NCBI RefSeq assembly: GCF_029953285.1
Contig: NZ_JASAOI010000010.1
Location: forward strand, 248,001-312,000
Source: Yinghuangia seranimata
Lineage (GTDB): Bacteria; Actinomycetota; Actinomycetes; Streptomycetales; Streptomycetaceae
Reading direction: 5' to 3'
DNA length: 64,000 bases
Part shown: piece after piece, positions 33,646 to 41,350 of the stretch
Position numbering within the stretch: position 1 is the stretch's first letter
Layout of the letters: each line of letters begins with the position of its first letter
Made by a program: the position numbers and the translations under genes
Notes under the pieces: model-generated
The model's database searches: none
Seen by the model: the letters and a program-made list of their open reading frames with translations, nothing else
Told to the model about the DNA's origin: nothing

Positions 33646-35373
33646 CTAGCTCGGGGTGCCGATCAGCTCCCGGGTGTCGTCGCCCGGCTCGGCGGCTCCG
33701 CCATGGGTGTCGGGGCCGAACGTGGAGCGTTGGCCGCTCGTGTCGGGTTCGTCGGCGCAGACCAGGCCGTCGTCGGGTGGGATCAGGTCGACCAGGTAGC
33801 GCACGACGGCGGCCTGGGCGCAGTGGCTGCGGCCGAACGCGGTGTGGCCCTCCGCGTCGAAGGTGACCAGCCGGGCGTTGTCCAGCGTGCGGCTGAGCGC
33901 GACGGCGTCCTGGTACGGCGTGTCCGGGTCGCCGGTCGTGCCCAGCACGACGATCGGCGCCGAACCCGCCGCGCTGTAATCACCTTCGTGGCGGCTCAGC
34001 CGCTCGGCCGGCCAACGAGTGCACGCCGTCGCATGGTTGTGGTCGTACGTCGGCGGCCCGTACGCCATCGCGGGCCCCAGCAGCGGCGCCCGCTCGGACG
34101 CGGTCCGCAGGTGTGCCGCGAGCGTGTAGCCGTCGTCGGCCGGGTAGTCGCGGTCGGCGCACTCCACCACGACGTTCGGGGTCAGGAACGCGTACGAGGC
34201 CGACGACGGCGGACGCAGCACGAACGAGGCCGGGTCGCGCCGTTCCGCGCGCGCAAGCGCGTCGGCGAGCGAAGGCCAGTCCGCACGCCCGGAGTTGACG
34301 GTGAACATCACGCGGTACACGACCGTGTAGCCGTTGGCTGTGCCGCGGCCGGGCACGACGACCGGGTCGGCGTCGAGCGCCCCCAGCAGCCGGTCGAAGG
34401 CGCCGCGCGGGTCGCCGCCGCCGAACGGGCACGCCGCCCCGGCGTCCGCGCACCAGTCGAGGAACCGGCCGAACGCACCGTCCAGCGCCAGGTATTGCGG
34501 AAGGTCGTAGCTGTAGGGCCGGTCGGCGTACGCGACCGGGTCGTAGGCGCCGTCCAGCGCCATCGCCCGGACCCGGTCGGGGAACAGGTCCGCGTAGACC
34601 GCCCCGAGGTAGGTGCCGAACGACCGACCGTAGAAGGTCAGTTGCCGTTCGCCGAGGGCGGCGCGCAGCAGGTCGAGGTCGCGGGCGGCGAAGTCGGTGC
34701 CGACGTACGGAAGTAGATCGCCCGACCCGGCCTGGCAGGCGGCGTCGAAGTCGGCTGCCTCTCCCACCGCACGGTCGAACGCGCCGTCTCCCGGGTGCCC
34801 GAGCGCCTCGGTGACGGCCCGCGCGTAGCGGGTGTCGTCCCAGCAGCGCAGCGCGCCGCTGCGGGCGACGCCGCGCATGTCGAACCCGAACACGTCGAAA
34901 CGGTCCCGCAGTTGGGACGGAAGGTCGGCGTAATTGTCGACGACGAAGTCGACACCCGACCCGCCGGGCCCGCCCGGCTGCAGGACGAGCGTGCCCATGC
35001 GGTGCGCGGGGTCGGCGGCCGGCTTGCGGATGACCGCGAGTGGCATGGTCGGCCCGAGCGGGTTCCGGTGGTCGCGCGGCACGCGGACCGTCCCGCACTC
35101 GAACCCGGTCTGCGGCGCCGGACACGGCGTCCATGTCAGGGCGGGCGCCCCGACGACGGCCGCGGGCGGGCGGACCAGCGCGATCGGGTCGGGCAGCGGG
35201 CCGCCGGAGGCGGCGAACGCGGCGGGGGCGGCGGGGACGGCGAGCGCGAGCGCGGCGAGCACGGCCGGCACCGATGCGGGCGTACGCCGGACCGCGCGCG
35301 CGGCCGAACGCAGCACGGCGCGCAGCCCGGCGACGGGGGATGAGGAGAGGACAGCCATCGTCCGCGATGCCAT
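33646..35373 (-). CDS. Secreted alpha/beta hydrolase, tripeptidyl-aminopeptidase-like (S33)
   Basis: A secreted serine hydrolase resembling Streptomyces mycelial tripeptidyl aminopeptidases. A signal peptide (PAVLAALALAVPAAPAAFA) ends near AASGG. The family markers are VQ/LQPGGPGGSG, DMRGVARSG, the nucleophile elbow GRSFGTYLG, Asp in GTTGDPDTP and His in EGHTAFG. Extra cysteines suggest extracellular disulfides. The exact start is unclear: in-frame starts occur at 35406 (GTG), 35373 and 35358 (both ATG), none with a clear ribosome-binding site. I use the middle one. Role would be peptide trimming outside the cell. Confidence 0.85.
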   Translation of the reverse strand: MASRTMAVLSSSPVAGLRAVLRSAARAVRRTPASVPAVLAALALAVPAAPAAFAASGGPLPDPIALVRPPAAVVGAPALTWTPCPAPQTGFECGTVRVPRDHRNPLGPTMPLAVIRKPAADPAHRMGTLVLQPGGPGGSGVDFVVDNYADLPSQLRDRFDVFGFDMRGVARSGALRCWDDTRYARAVTEALGHPGDGAFDRAVGEAADFDAACQAGSGDLLPYVGTDFAARDLDLLRAALGERQLTFYGRSFGTYLGAVYADLFPDRVRAMALDGAYDPVAYADRPYSYDLPQYLALDGAFGRFLDWCADAGAACPFGGGDPRGAFDRLLGALDADPVVVPGRGTANGYTVVYRVMFTVNSGRADWPSLADALARAERRDPASFVLRPPSSASYAFLTPNVVVECADRDYPADDGYTLAAHLRTASERAPLLGPAMAYGPPTYDHNHATACTRWPAERLSRHEGDYSAAGSAPIVVLGTTGDPDTPYQDAVALSRTLDNARLVTFDAEGHTAFGRSHCAQAAVVRYLVDLIPPDDGLVCADEPDTSGQRSTFGPDTHGGAAEPGDDTRELIGTPS

Positions 35374-35536
35374 CACGCGCGCCGCGCGAAATCCCGCAGG
35401 CGCCACGCCCGTTCACCCGCACCCCAGAAAGTCGGATAGTCGGAGGGATTGAGGGGGCCGCGGCCGGTCATCCCTCCCGGACGGGCCAGGGGGACGCGCC
35501 ACGACGACGCGTCTCCGGCGCTCCGGCGCTCCGGCC

Positions 35537-36760
35537 TCAGTCCCGGTCGTCCCTGCGCCGTACCGCCAGCACGAGAACGGTGCCGATGCCCAGGAACCCG
35601 GCGGCCGCGCTCAGCATCAGCGGCATCGACGGCATGCCGGTGCCCGGGAGCGGGCGGGGGCGGGGGCGGGGAGGCACCGGCCGACCGGTGTCGGGCGGCG
35701 GGTTGCCGGTGACCGGCGGGACGGGCGAACCGGACGCCGGCGGCTTCGACGACGTACTGGTCGGCGGCGGACTGGTCGGCGGCCGACTCGTAGGCGGCTG
35801 GCTGGTCGGCGGCCAACTCGTCGGCGGTTGGCTGGTGGGCGGCCAACTCGTCGGCGGATGACTCGTCGGAGGCCAAGTCGTAGGCGGCCAACTCGTAGGC
35901 GGAGGCGGCGGCGTCGGGTCTTCCTCGGTGTTGGTCGGGGTCGGCGTAGGCGGGATCACCGCCGGATCGCACACGACCTCGACGTGCCCGAGCTGCAGTG
36001 CGGTGACCGGCCCCCGGTAGAGCCGCGTGCCGTGCGTGTCGTTGACGGTGCCGGTCACGGTGACGTCGACGCCGGCGCGCGCCGCCTTGGCGCCGACGAC
36101 CGGGCTTCCGGAGTCCGGGCGCTGGTACGGCGCGACGGTGACCGTCAGGGTGCTCGCGCCGATGCCGGTGCGCCCGATGTCCGAGCCGGTGAAGCCCACG
36201 GTCGTGGTGCCGATCGGGACGAGGTGGCCCAGCACGGTGATGGTGCCGCCGTCGACGCGCGCGTACGCGAACGCCGTGACCAGGTACGGCGCCGGCGTGC
36301 ACTCGGCGTACGTGTCCACCGCCCCTGCCGAACCACCGCCCGGCGCCTGCGGCCTCGGCTCCGCCTTGACCAGCGCCCGGCCGTTGAGCTTCACCTCGAT
36401 GCCGCTGATGTGCGCCTGCGCGTACAGCTTCGCCGAGCTGCGCGCGGTGCGGACGGTGCCGGCACCGATCGTCACATAGCCGAGCACGCCGTCGGGGTCG
36501 GTGTAGTCGCCCGGGTCCTCGGACTCCGGCGGCGGGGTGTCGGCCTTGCCGTGGGCGCCGTCGAACGCCGTCAGGCCGAGCGCGGGGACCCGGCTGATCT
36601 CCAGCCGGACGAGCCGGCCCCGCGCGACGGCCGGGTCCGCCGCCGACGCCGGGTCGACCAGGTACACGGTCAGGAGCAGGACGAGCACCGCGCCCACGAG
36701 CGTGAGTGCCGTGGACGTGCGGCGTGCCGAGCGGCCGGCGGACGACAACATGATCGGCAT
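35537..36760 (-). CDS. LPXTG-type cell-surface protein with Pro/Thr repeat stalk
   Basis: A 407-residue surface protein. It has a signal peptide/first helix (TALTLVGAVLVLLLTVYLV), a globular domain of about 230 residues with no recognised family, a Pro/Thr/Ser stalk built of PPTSWPPTSQ units, and a C-terminal sorting signal: LPGTG, a hydrophobic helix (PLMLSAAAGFLGIGTVLVLA) and RRRDDRD. It should be anchored to peptidoglycan by a sortase. No sortase gene lies in the window. The start is uncertain (36796, 36760 and 36751 are options). Confidence 0.75.
   Translation of the reverse strand: MPIMLSSAGRSARRTSTALTLVGAVLVLLLTVYLVDPASAADPAVARGRLVRLEISRVPALGLTAFDGAHGKADTPPPESEDPGDYTDPDGVLGYVTIGAGTVRTARSSAKLYAQAHISGIEVKLNGRALVKAEPRPQAPGGGSAGAVDTYAECTPAPYLVTAFAYARVDGGTITVLGHLVPIGTTTVGFTGSDIGRTGIGASTLTVTVAPYQRPDSGSPVVGAKAARAGVDVTVTGTVNDTHGTRLYRGPVTALQLGHVEVVCDPAVIPPTPTPTNTEEDPTPPPPPTSWPPTTWPPTSHPPTSWPPTSQPPTSWPPTSQPPTSRPPTSPPPTSTSSKPPASGSPVPPVTGNPPPDTGRPVPPRPRPRPLPGTGMPSMPLMLSAAAGFLGIGTVLVLAVRRRDDRD
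35755..35905 (-). repeat. Tandem repeats coding for the Pro/Thr/Ser stalk
   Basis: About seven imperfect copies of a 21-30 bp unit coding for PPTSWPPTS/PPTSQ. The DNA alternates near-identical blocks, so the stalk length is likely variable between strains. Confidence 0.7.
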
Positions 36761-36884
36761 ACAACACCACAACGCCCGAAATGCCCGTTCTGCCATGCCG
36801 GGGTGGGTACGAGGTTCCCCCGAACGCGGCGCGGCCGCCGCCCGGGTGGGCGACGGCCGCGCGCACGCACCGGCACGAGGTCGG

Positions 36885-37661
36885 TCAGGCGCTCAGGCTG
36901 GTGTGCTCCCGGCGCGCCGCCTCGGCCGCGGCCAGGGCGTCCGCCCGTCCGCGCTGGTACGCCTCGACGCTCGCCCGCGCGTTCAGGGACTCGCGCTCGG
37001 CGTTGTCCAGCCAGCGCTCCCACCGCGACCGCATCGGCTGGACGAGCCCACCGCCGACGCCGACGACCAGGATCCCCGAGATGCTCGCCAGCACCGCGAT
37101 CAGCACCGGGCCGGTCACCGACGTGGCGATCTGGGCCTGCGACAGCGCGGCGATGGTGCCCAGCGAGACGATGAACACCCACGCGATGGTGGCCACGGTC
37201 CTGCCGTACGAGACGCCGCCGAGCGCACCGCCCACGACGTCCCGCACCGCGCGGGCCACGGCCATCGCGACCACGATGATCACGCACGCCACGATCGCCT
37301 TGGGCAGCCACGCGACGATGCCGCGCAGCATGTCGCTGACCGGGTTCGGGCCGAACACCCCGAAGCCCAGCTGCAGCACCATGAGCAGGATCGCGTAGTA
37401 GACGACCTTCACGATCACGCCGGTCGCGTCGTACGCAGACCCGTTGAGCGCCTGCGCGACCCCGCCGCGCTCGGCGGCCTTCTCGAAACCGACGCGCCGC
37501 AGCACCCCGTCGGCGATCCGCGCGATGAGCTTCGCGACGATCCAGCCGACGAACATGACGACGAGGAACGCCGCCAGCTTCGGCACGAACTTCGCGACGC
37601 CGGCCCAGGCGTCGGTGAACCCCTGGCCGAAGTCGACGGACAGGGCAAGGCTCTGCGACAT
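36885..37661 (-). CDS. MscS-like conserved membrane protein (TM-helix family)
   Basis: A 258-residue membrane protein with four or five hydrophobic helices, including FVPKLAAFLVVMFVGWIVAK, IVKVVYYAILLMVLQLGFG, LPKAIVACVIIVVAMAVARA and TSVTGPVLIAVLASISGILV. The pattern matches the conserved TM-helix repeat proteins related to small mechanosensitive channels, without the cytoplasmic MscS beta domain. The C-terminal 50 residues are charged. A hairpin lies in the leader. It may form a channel or scaffold; no direct evidence for either. Confidence 0.78.
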   Translation of the reverse strand: MSQSLALSVDFGQGFTDAWAGVAKFVPKLAAFLVVMFVGWIVAKLIARIADGVLRRVGFEKAAERGGVAQALNGSAYDATGVIVKVVYYAILLMVLQLGFGVFGPNPVSDMLRGIVAWLPKAIVACVIIVVAMAVARAVRDVVGGALGGVSYGRTVATIAWVFIVSLGTIAALSQAQIATSVTGPVLIAVLASISGILVVGVGGGLVQPMRSRWERWLDNAERESLNARASVEAYQRGRADALAAAEAARREHTSLSA

Positions 37662-37690
37662 GCGTTGGTCTCTCTGCTTGCGGGGAGGCG

Positions 37691-37720
37691 GACGCCGCGC
37701 GGGACAAAGCGCGCGGCGTC
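37691..37720 (-). promoter_or_regulatory. 11-bp perfect hairpin in the leader of the MscS-like gene
   Basis: Arms at 37691-37701 and 37710-37720 with an 8-nt loop, 30-60 nt upstream of the start codon at 37661. It lies in the 322-bp divergent gap with mtnB (37662-37983), which otherwise shows only promoters by position. It may affect translation or mark a terminator-like attenuator. Confidence 0.4.
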
Positions 37721-37983
37721 GACGGGATGACGCCATGTGGTAGCACCGCGAACGGCGCCCCGTCGCCCCGCGAACGGCCTGAATAGCCCGACCGGGTGGG
37801 CCTCCCGCCCGTTCGAGCGACCCGGTGGACGGCGTGGCGGGCGAGGCGCCTCGGGCCCGGCCCCGCAGCCGTCCCGGATCGCGGAACCGTCGGCCCGCCG
37901 GCAACATCCGGATGCGATGATGGCCGACCGGCGCCCCCATACCGCCCGGATGCCGCGCTGTACGTCTGCGAAGGACCCGCACC

Positions 37984-38643
37984 ATGAGCTCGCCTGTCTC
38001 GCCCGCCTCCCCCACTCCCGCCGTGGTGACGGCCGCCGACCGGGCCGCCGCCGGGATGGTGCTCGCCCAGGAGGCCGCGCGGTTCGCGGGGCTCGGGTGG
38101 ATGCGCGGGACGTCCGGGAACCTGTCGGTCGTGGTCTCGCGGGACCCGGTGCGGCTCGCGGTGACCGGGAGCGGCCTCGACAAGGGCGAGCTGGGCCCGG
38201 ACGACCTGGTGGTCGTCGACGGCGCGGGCGTCCCCGTGCCGGCCGACCAGGGTCCCGGCACGCCGCGCAAGCCGTCGGCGGAGGCCGCGCTGCACGCCCG
38301 CGTGGTGGCGCTGACCGGCGCGGGCGCGGTGTTCCACGTGCACACGCTGCAGGCGGTGCAGGCGGGTGCGCGCTGGCCGGGCGGCATCGAGCTGCGGGAC
38401 CTGGAGATGCTCAAGGGCATCGGCCGGTCCGCGCACGACGAGACGGTCACGATCCCGGTGATCGCGAACAGCCAGGACATGGGCGAGCTCGGCGACCGCC
38501 TGGAGGCCGCGATGGTCGAGGGCGTCCCGGCGGTGGTGGTCGCGTCGCACGGCATGTACGTGTGGGGCGCCGACCCGATGCAGGCGCGGCACCACGTCGA
38601 GGTCGTGCAGTGGCTGCTGGAGTACCGCGTCGCGGAAGGCTGA
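37984..38643 (+). CDS. mtnB: Methylthioribulose-1-phosphate dehydratase
   Basis: Class II aldolase-fold enzyme of the methionine salvage pathway that dehydrates 5-methylthioribulose-1-phosphate. Of 219 residues, the motifs GWMRGTSGNLSV, GSGLDKGEL, and VFHVHTLQAV (zinc ligands His118 and His120 with Glu100) fit MtnB. GAAGGA precedes the ATG. It converges with mtnA, which makes its substrate, with 102 bp between their 3' ends. The related L-fuculose-phosphate aldolase shares the fold, but the mtnA neighbour supports MtnB. Confidence 0.9.
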   Translation: MSSPVSPASPTPAVVTAADRAAAGMVLAQEAARFAGLGWMRGTSGNLSVVVSRDPVRLAVTGSGLDKGELGPDDLVVVDGAGVPVPADQGPGTPRKPSAEAALHARVVALTGAGAVFHVHTLQAVQAGARWPGGIELRDLEMLKGIGRSAHDETVTIPVIANSQDMGELGDRLEAAMVEGVPAVVVASHGMYVWGADPMQARHHVEVVQWLLEYRVAEG

Positions 38644-38745
38644 CGGCCCCACCCGCTCGTACGACGATCCGACCGCGCCTGTGGACGGCCCCCGGCAATC
38701 CCGGCGGCCTCGGCCGAACAGCCCGCCCTTCGGCGGACTCCGTCC

Positions 38746-39747
38746 TCAGCCCCGCGGCTCGAGCACGCCGTCCTCGCTGACGATCGCGCTGATCAGGCGC
38801 GCCGGGGTCACGTCGAACGCCGGGTTGAACGCGCGGGAGCCGGCCGGCGCGACCCGGACGCCGCCCCACTCGAGCACCTCGGACTCGGGGCGCTCCTCGA
38901 TCTCGATCCGCGTGCCGTCGGGCGTCGCCGGGTCGAAGGTGGTCTGCGGCGCCGCCACGACGAACGGGATGCCCGCGTCCGCGCAGGCCAGCGCGACGCC
39001 GACCGAGCCGATCTTGTTGGCGGTGTCGCCGTTGGCGGCGATCCGGTCGGCGCCGATCACGGCCACGTCGACCAGGCCCCGCAGGATCGTGCTGGCCGCG
39101 GCGCCGTCGGGCTGGACGTAGTGCGCGATGCCCTCCTGGTCGAGCTCCCACGCGGTGAGCCGGGACCCCTGCAGCAGCGGCCGGGTCTCGTCGGCATACA
39201 CGACCTCCAGGACGCCGCGCGCGTGCAGTTCGCGGATGATCCCGAGCGCGGTGCCCCATCCGGCGGTGGCCAGCGAGCCGGTGTTGCAGTGCGTGAGCAC
39301 GCGCAGCGGGCGGCGGGCGACGCGCTCCAGGATCCAGTCGGCGCCGTGCGCGCCTATCGCCTTGTTCGCGGCGACGTCCTCGCGCACGACGGCCTCGGCC
39401 TCGGCGACGACGGCGTCCACACCGAGCGCGACCTTGGGCAGCACGCGGTCGACGCCGCCGGCCAGGTTGACGGCGGTCGGCCGGGCGTCGCGGATGCGGG
39501 CGATCGCCGCGTCGAGCGCGGCCGCGTCCCAGCCCTCGCGTTCGGCCTGCAGCATGGCGATCGCCACACCGAACGCGCCGGACGCGCCGAGCGCGGGCGC
39601 GCCGCGGACCGCGAGCCGGCGGATGGCGTCGACGAGCGTGTCGACGTCGGTGACGTCGAGCCGGACGATCTCGTGCGGCAGCGCGGTCTGGTCGATGAGG
39701 TGAAGTCCCTTGCCGTGCCAGGCAAGCGACCGGATTTCGAGGGCCAC
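38746..39747 (-). CDS. mtnA: S-methyl-5-thioribose-1-phosphate isomerase
   Basis: Converts 5-methylthioribose-1-phosphate to the ribulose form in methionine salvage. The 333-residue protein has catalytic Cys154 in THCNTGSLATAGWG and Asp234 in VIGADRIAANGD, the MtnA pair, and the start IRSLAWHGKGLHLIDQTALP is typical. GTG 39747 with GGGGAA upstream is chosen; a longer frame to 39879 would add an unrelated Pro-rich stretch. It is divergent from the BMP-transporter operon. No mtnK kinase or MTA phosphorylase gene is visible here, so the upstream step lies elsewhere. Confidence 0.93.
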   Translation of the reverse strand: MALEIRSLAWHGKGLHLIDQTALPHEIVRLDVTDVDTLVDAIRRLAVRGAPALGASGAFGVAIAMLQAEREGWDAAALDAAIARIRDARPTAVNLAGGVDRVLPKVALGVDAVVAEAEAVVREDVAANKAIGAHGADWILERVARRPLRVLTHCNTGSLATAGWGTALGIIRELHARGVLEVVYADETRPLLQGSRLTAWELDQEGIAHYVQPDGAAASTILRGLVDVAVIGADRIAANGDTANKIGSVGVALACADAGIPFVVAAPQTTFDPATPDGTRIEIEERPESEVLEWGGVRVAPAGSRAFNPAFDVTPARLISAIVSEDGVLEPRG

Positions 39748-39916
39748 GGTGTTCCCCAGGGGTGTGGTGCGGTCGGGCGGTCCGGAGCGCTGCGGGCCGG
39801 GGGCGGGGCCCGTCGCCGGACGGCCGGCGGTGGTCAGCCGGACAGTCGATCGTATGACCAGGTTGTTAACGGGACGCAACCGGGAATCTCACAGCGCTGC
39901 CCACATGCTGGACATA

Positions 39917-39946
39917 TTGACCACCTGGCGAGACGGGGTGTTAAGT
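39917..39946 (+). promoter_or_regulatory. Candidate promoter of the BMP-transporter operon
   Basis: A TTGACC -35 hexamer at 39917-39922 and a weak -10 at 39940-39945 with a 17-bp spacer. It is in the AT-rich part of the 463-bp gap between mtnA and the transporter genes and points toward the leader ORF and transporter. Confidence 0.4.
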
Positions 39947-40011
39947 TCCAGCCACCTGCCGGAACGGTTCACCCGTCCGGCGCATTCCGCTTCTCCGAGA
40001 GGGGGTTGGCC

Positions 40012-40107
40012 GTGGCCCACGTCATCGACGTCACCGACGCTTTCCAGCTGTCCCACGGCCACCCGATGGCGTGCGTACTCCCGCCCCTCCGCTGTCTCGG
40101 CATCTGA
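40012..40107 (+). CDS. Candidate 31-codon leader peptide upstream of the BMP operon
   Basis: A GTG start with GAGAGGGGG 5-7 nt upstream opens a 31-residue frame ending HGHPMACVLPPLRCLGI. It contains two Cys, three His and no membrane segment. It ends 103 nt before the transporter lipoprotein gene and follows the candidate promoter. A short, well-signalled frame in an operon leader suggests a regulatory uORF, for example sensing Cys, His or Pro supply or a small molecule that stalls ribosomes. I do not recognise it. It could also be chance, as GC-rich DNA has many short frames. Confidence 0.45.
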   Translation: MAHVIDVTDAFQLSHGHPMACVLPPLRCLGI

Positions 40108-40210
40108 GCCGCCCCGCCCGGCCCGGCGGTCCCGCCGTACCCCCGCCCTCCCGCACGACTCCCGCCGACGCGTCCGCACGCACGCCGCGTCGCCTGCCCT
40201 GAGGAATCCC

Positions 40211-41281
40211 ATGCTCCACAAGCCCCGCGCCGCCCGCATAGCCCTGGCCGCCGTCGCCGTCACGACCGCGCTGGCCGCGACCGCCTGCAACGCGTCCGAC
40301 AAGAAGTCCGACTCCGCCGCCCCCGCCGGCGGCGACACCAAGGCCGGCGGCAAGTCCCTGGTCCTGGTCACCCCCGAGCCGATCGGCGTCAACGACTTCC
40401 TCAAGCTCGCCAAGCAGGGCACCGAGAACGCCGCCAAGAAGCTCGGCGGCTCCTCGAACACGCTGGAGAGCAAGGACGCCACGGCCATCCAGCAGAACGT
40501 CGAGAGCGCGGTCCGCCAGAAGCCCGCCGTCGTCGTCGCCGTCGGCTTCGAGTTCAACGACGTCATCGCGCAGCAGGCCGAGGCCAACCCGAACCAGCAG
40601 TTCCTCCTCGTCGACTCGTGCACCACCAAGACGTACGCGAACGTCACCTGCGCCGTCTTCCGCGAGCACGAGGGCGCGTTCCTCGCGGGCGCCGAGGCCG
40701 GCCTGCTCACCCAGACCGGCAAGACCGGCGCCGTCGTCGCCGTCGACGCCCCGCAGATCCACCGCTTCTCCGACCCGTTCGGCGCGGGCGCCAAGCAGGT
40801 CAAGCCCGACAGCAGCTTCACGCAGCTGTTCGTCGGCGGCCAGAACCCGTTCAACGACCCGGCGCGCGCCAGCGAGCAGACCACCGCGCTCAAGACCAAG
40901 GGCGTCGACGTCGTCATGGGCGCCGCCTCCGCGGCCGGCAACCTCGGCGTGTTCAACGCCGCCAAGGCCGACGGCCTCAAGGCGTGGGGCGTCGACGTCA
41001 ACCAGTGCGGCAAGGCCCCCGGCTTCGTCGTCGACAACGTCGTCAAGCACACCGACATCGCCATCGAGCGCGGCATCGAGCAGATCACCGGCGGCAAGCC
41101 CGGCGGCATCGCCTCCTACGGCCTCAAGGAGGGCGGCATCACCCTGACCGCCTTCGAGCCCGGCCTCGACCAGTCGCAGTGCCTGATCGCCCAGCACCCC
41201 GACATCGTCACGACCGTCTCCGGCCTGCGCGACCAGATCGTCGCCGGCACCCTGACCGTCGCCGACCCCGTCAAGGGCTGA
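40211..41281 (+). CDS. BMP-family ABC transporter substrate-binding lipoprotein (nucleoside-type)
   Basis: A 356-residue ligand-binding lipoprotein. The signal peptide ends in a lipobox LAATAC followed by NASDKK. The BMP (PnrA/Med) signatures include DDFLKL-like GVNDFLKLAKQG, VAVGFEFNDVIAQQA, FLLVDSC, VTCAVFREHEGAFLAGAEAG and GVDVNQCG. This family binds nucleosides. GAGGAA precedes the ATG. It is the first gene of a six-gene run: binding protein, ATPase, two permeases, nucleoside phosphorylase, then two redox genes. Purine or pyrimidine nucleosides are the likely ligand. Confidence 0.92.
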   Translation: MLHKPRAARIALAAVAVTTALAATACNASDKKSDSAAPAGGDTKAGGKSLVLVTPEPIGVNDFLKLAKQGTENAAKKLGGSSNTLESKDATAIQQNVESAVRQKPAVVVAVGFEFNDVIAQQAEANPNQQFLLVDSCTTKTYANVTCAVFREHEGAFLAGAEAGLLTQTGKTGAVVAVDAPQIHRFSDPFGAGAKQVKPDSSFTQLFVGGQNPFNDPARASEQTTALKTKGVDVVMGAASAAGNLGVFNAAKADGLKAWGVDVNQCGKAPGFVVDNVVKHTDIAIERGIEQITGGKPGGIASYGLKEGGITLTAFEPGLDQSQCLIAQHPDIVTTVSGLRDQIVAGTLTVADPVKG

Positions 41282-41350
41282 CCCGCGGCGGCCCGCGCCG
41301 CCCCGACAGGCCCACGGCCAGTACCCCCGTCCCGGAAGGGAAACCGACCG

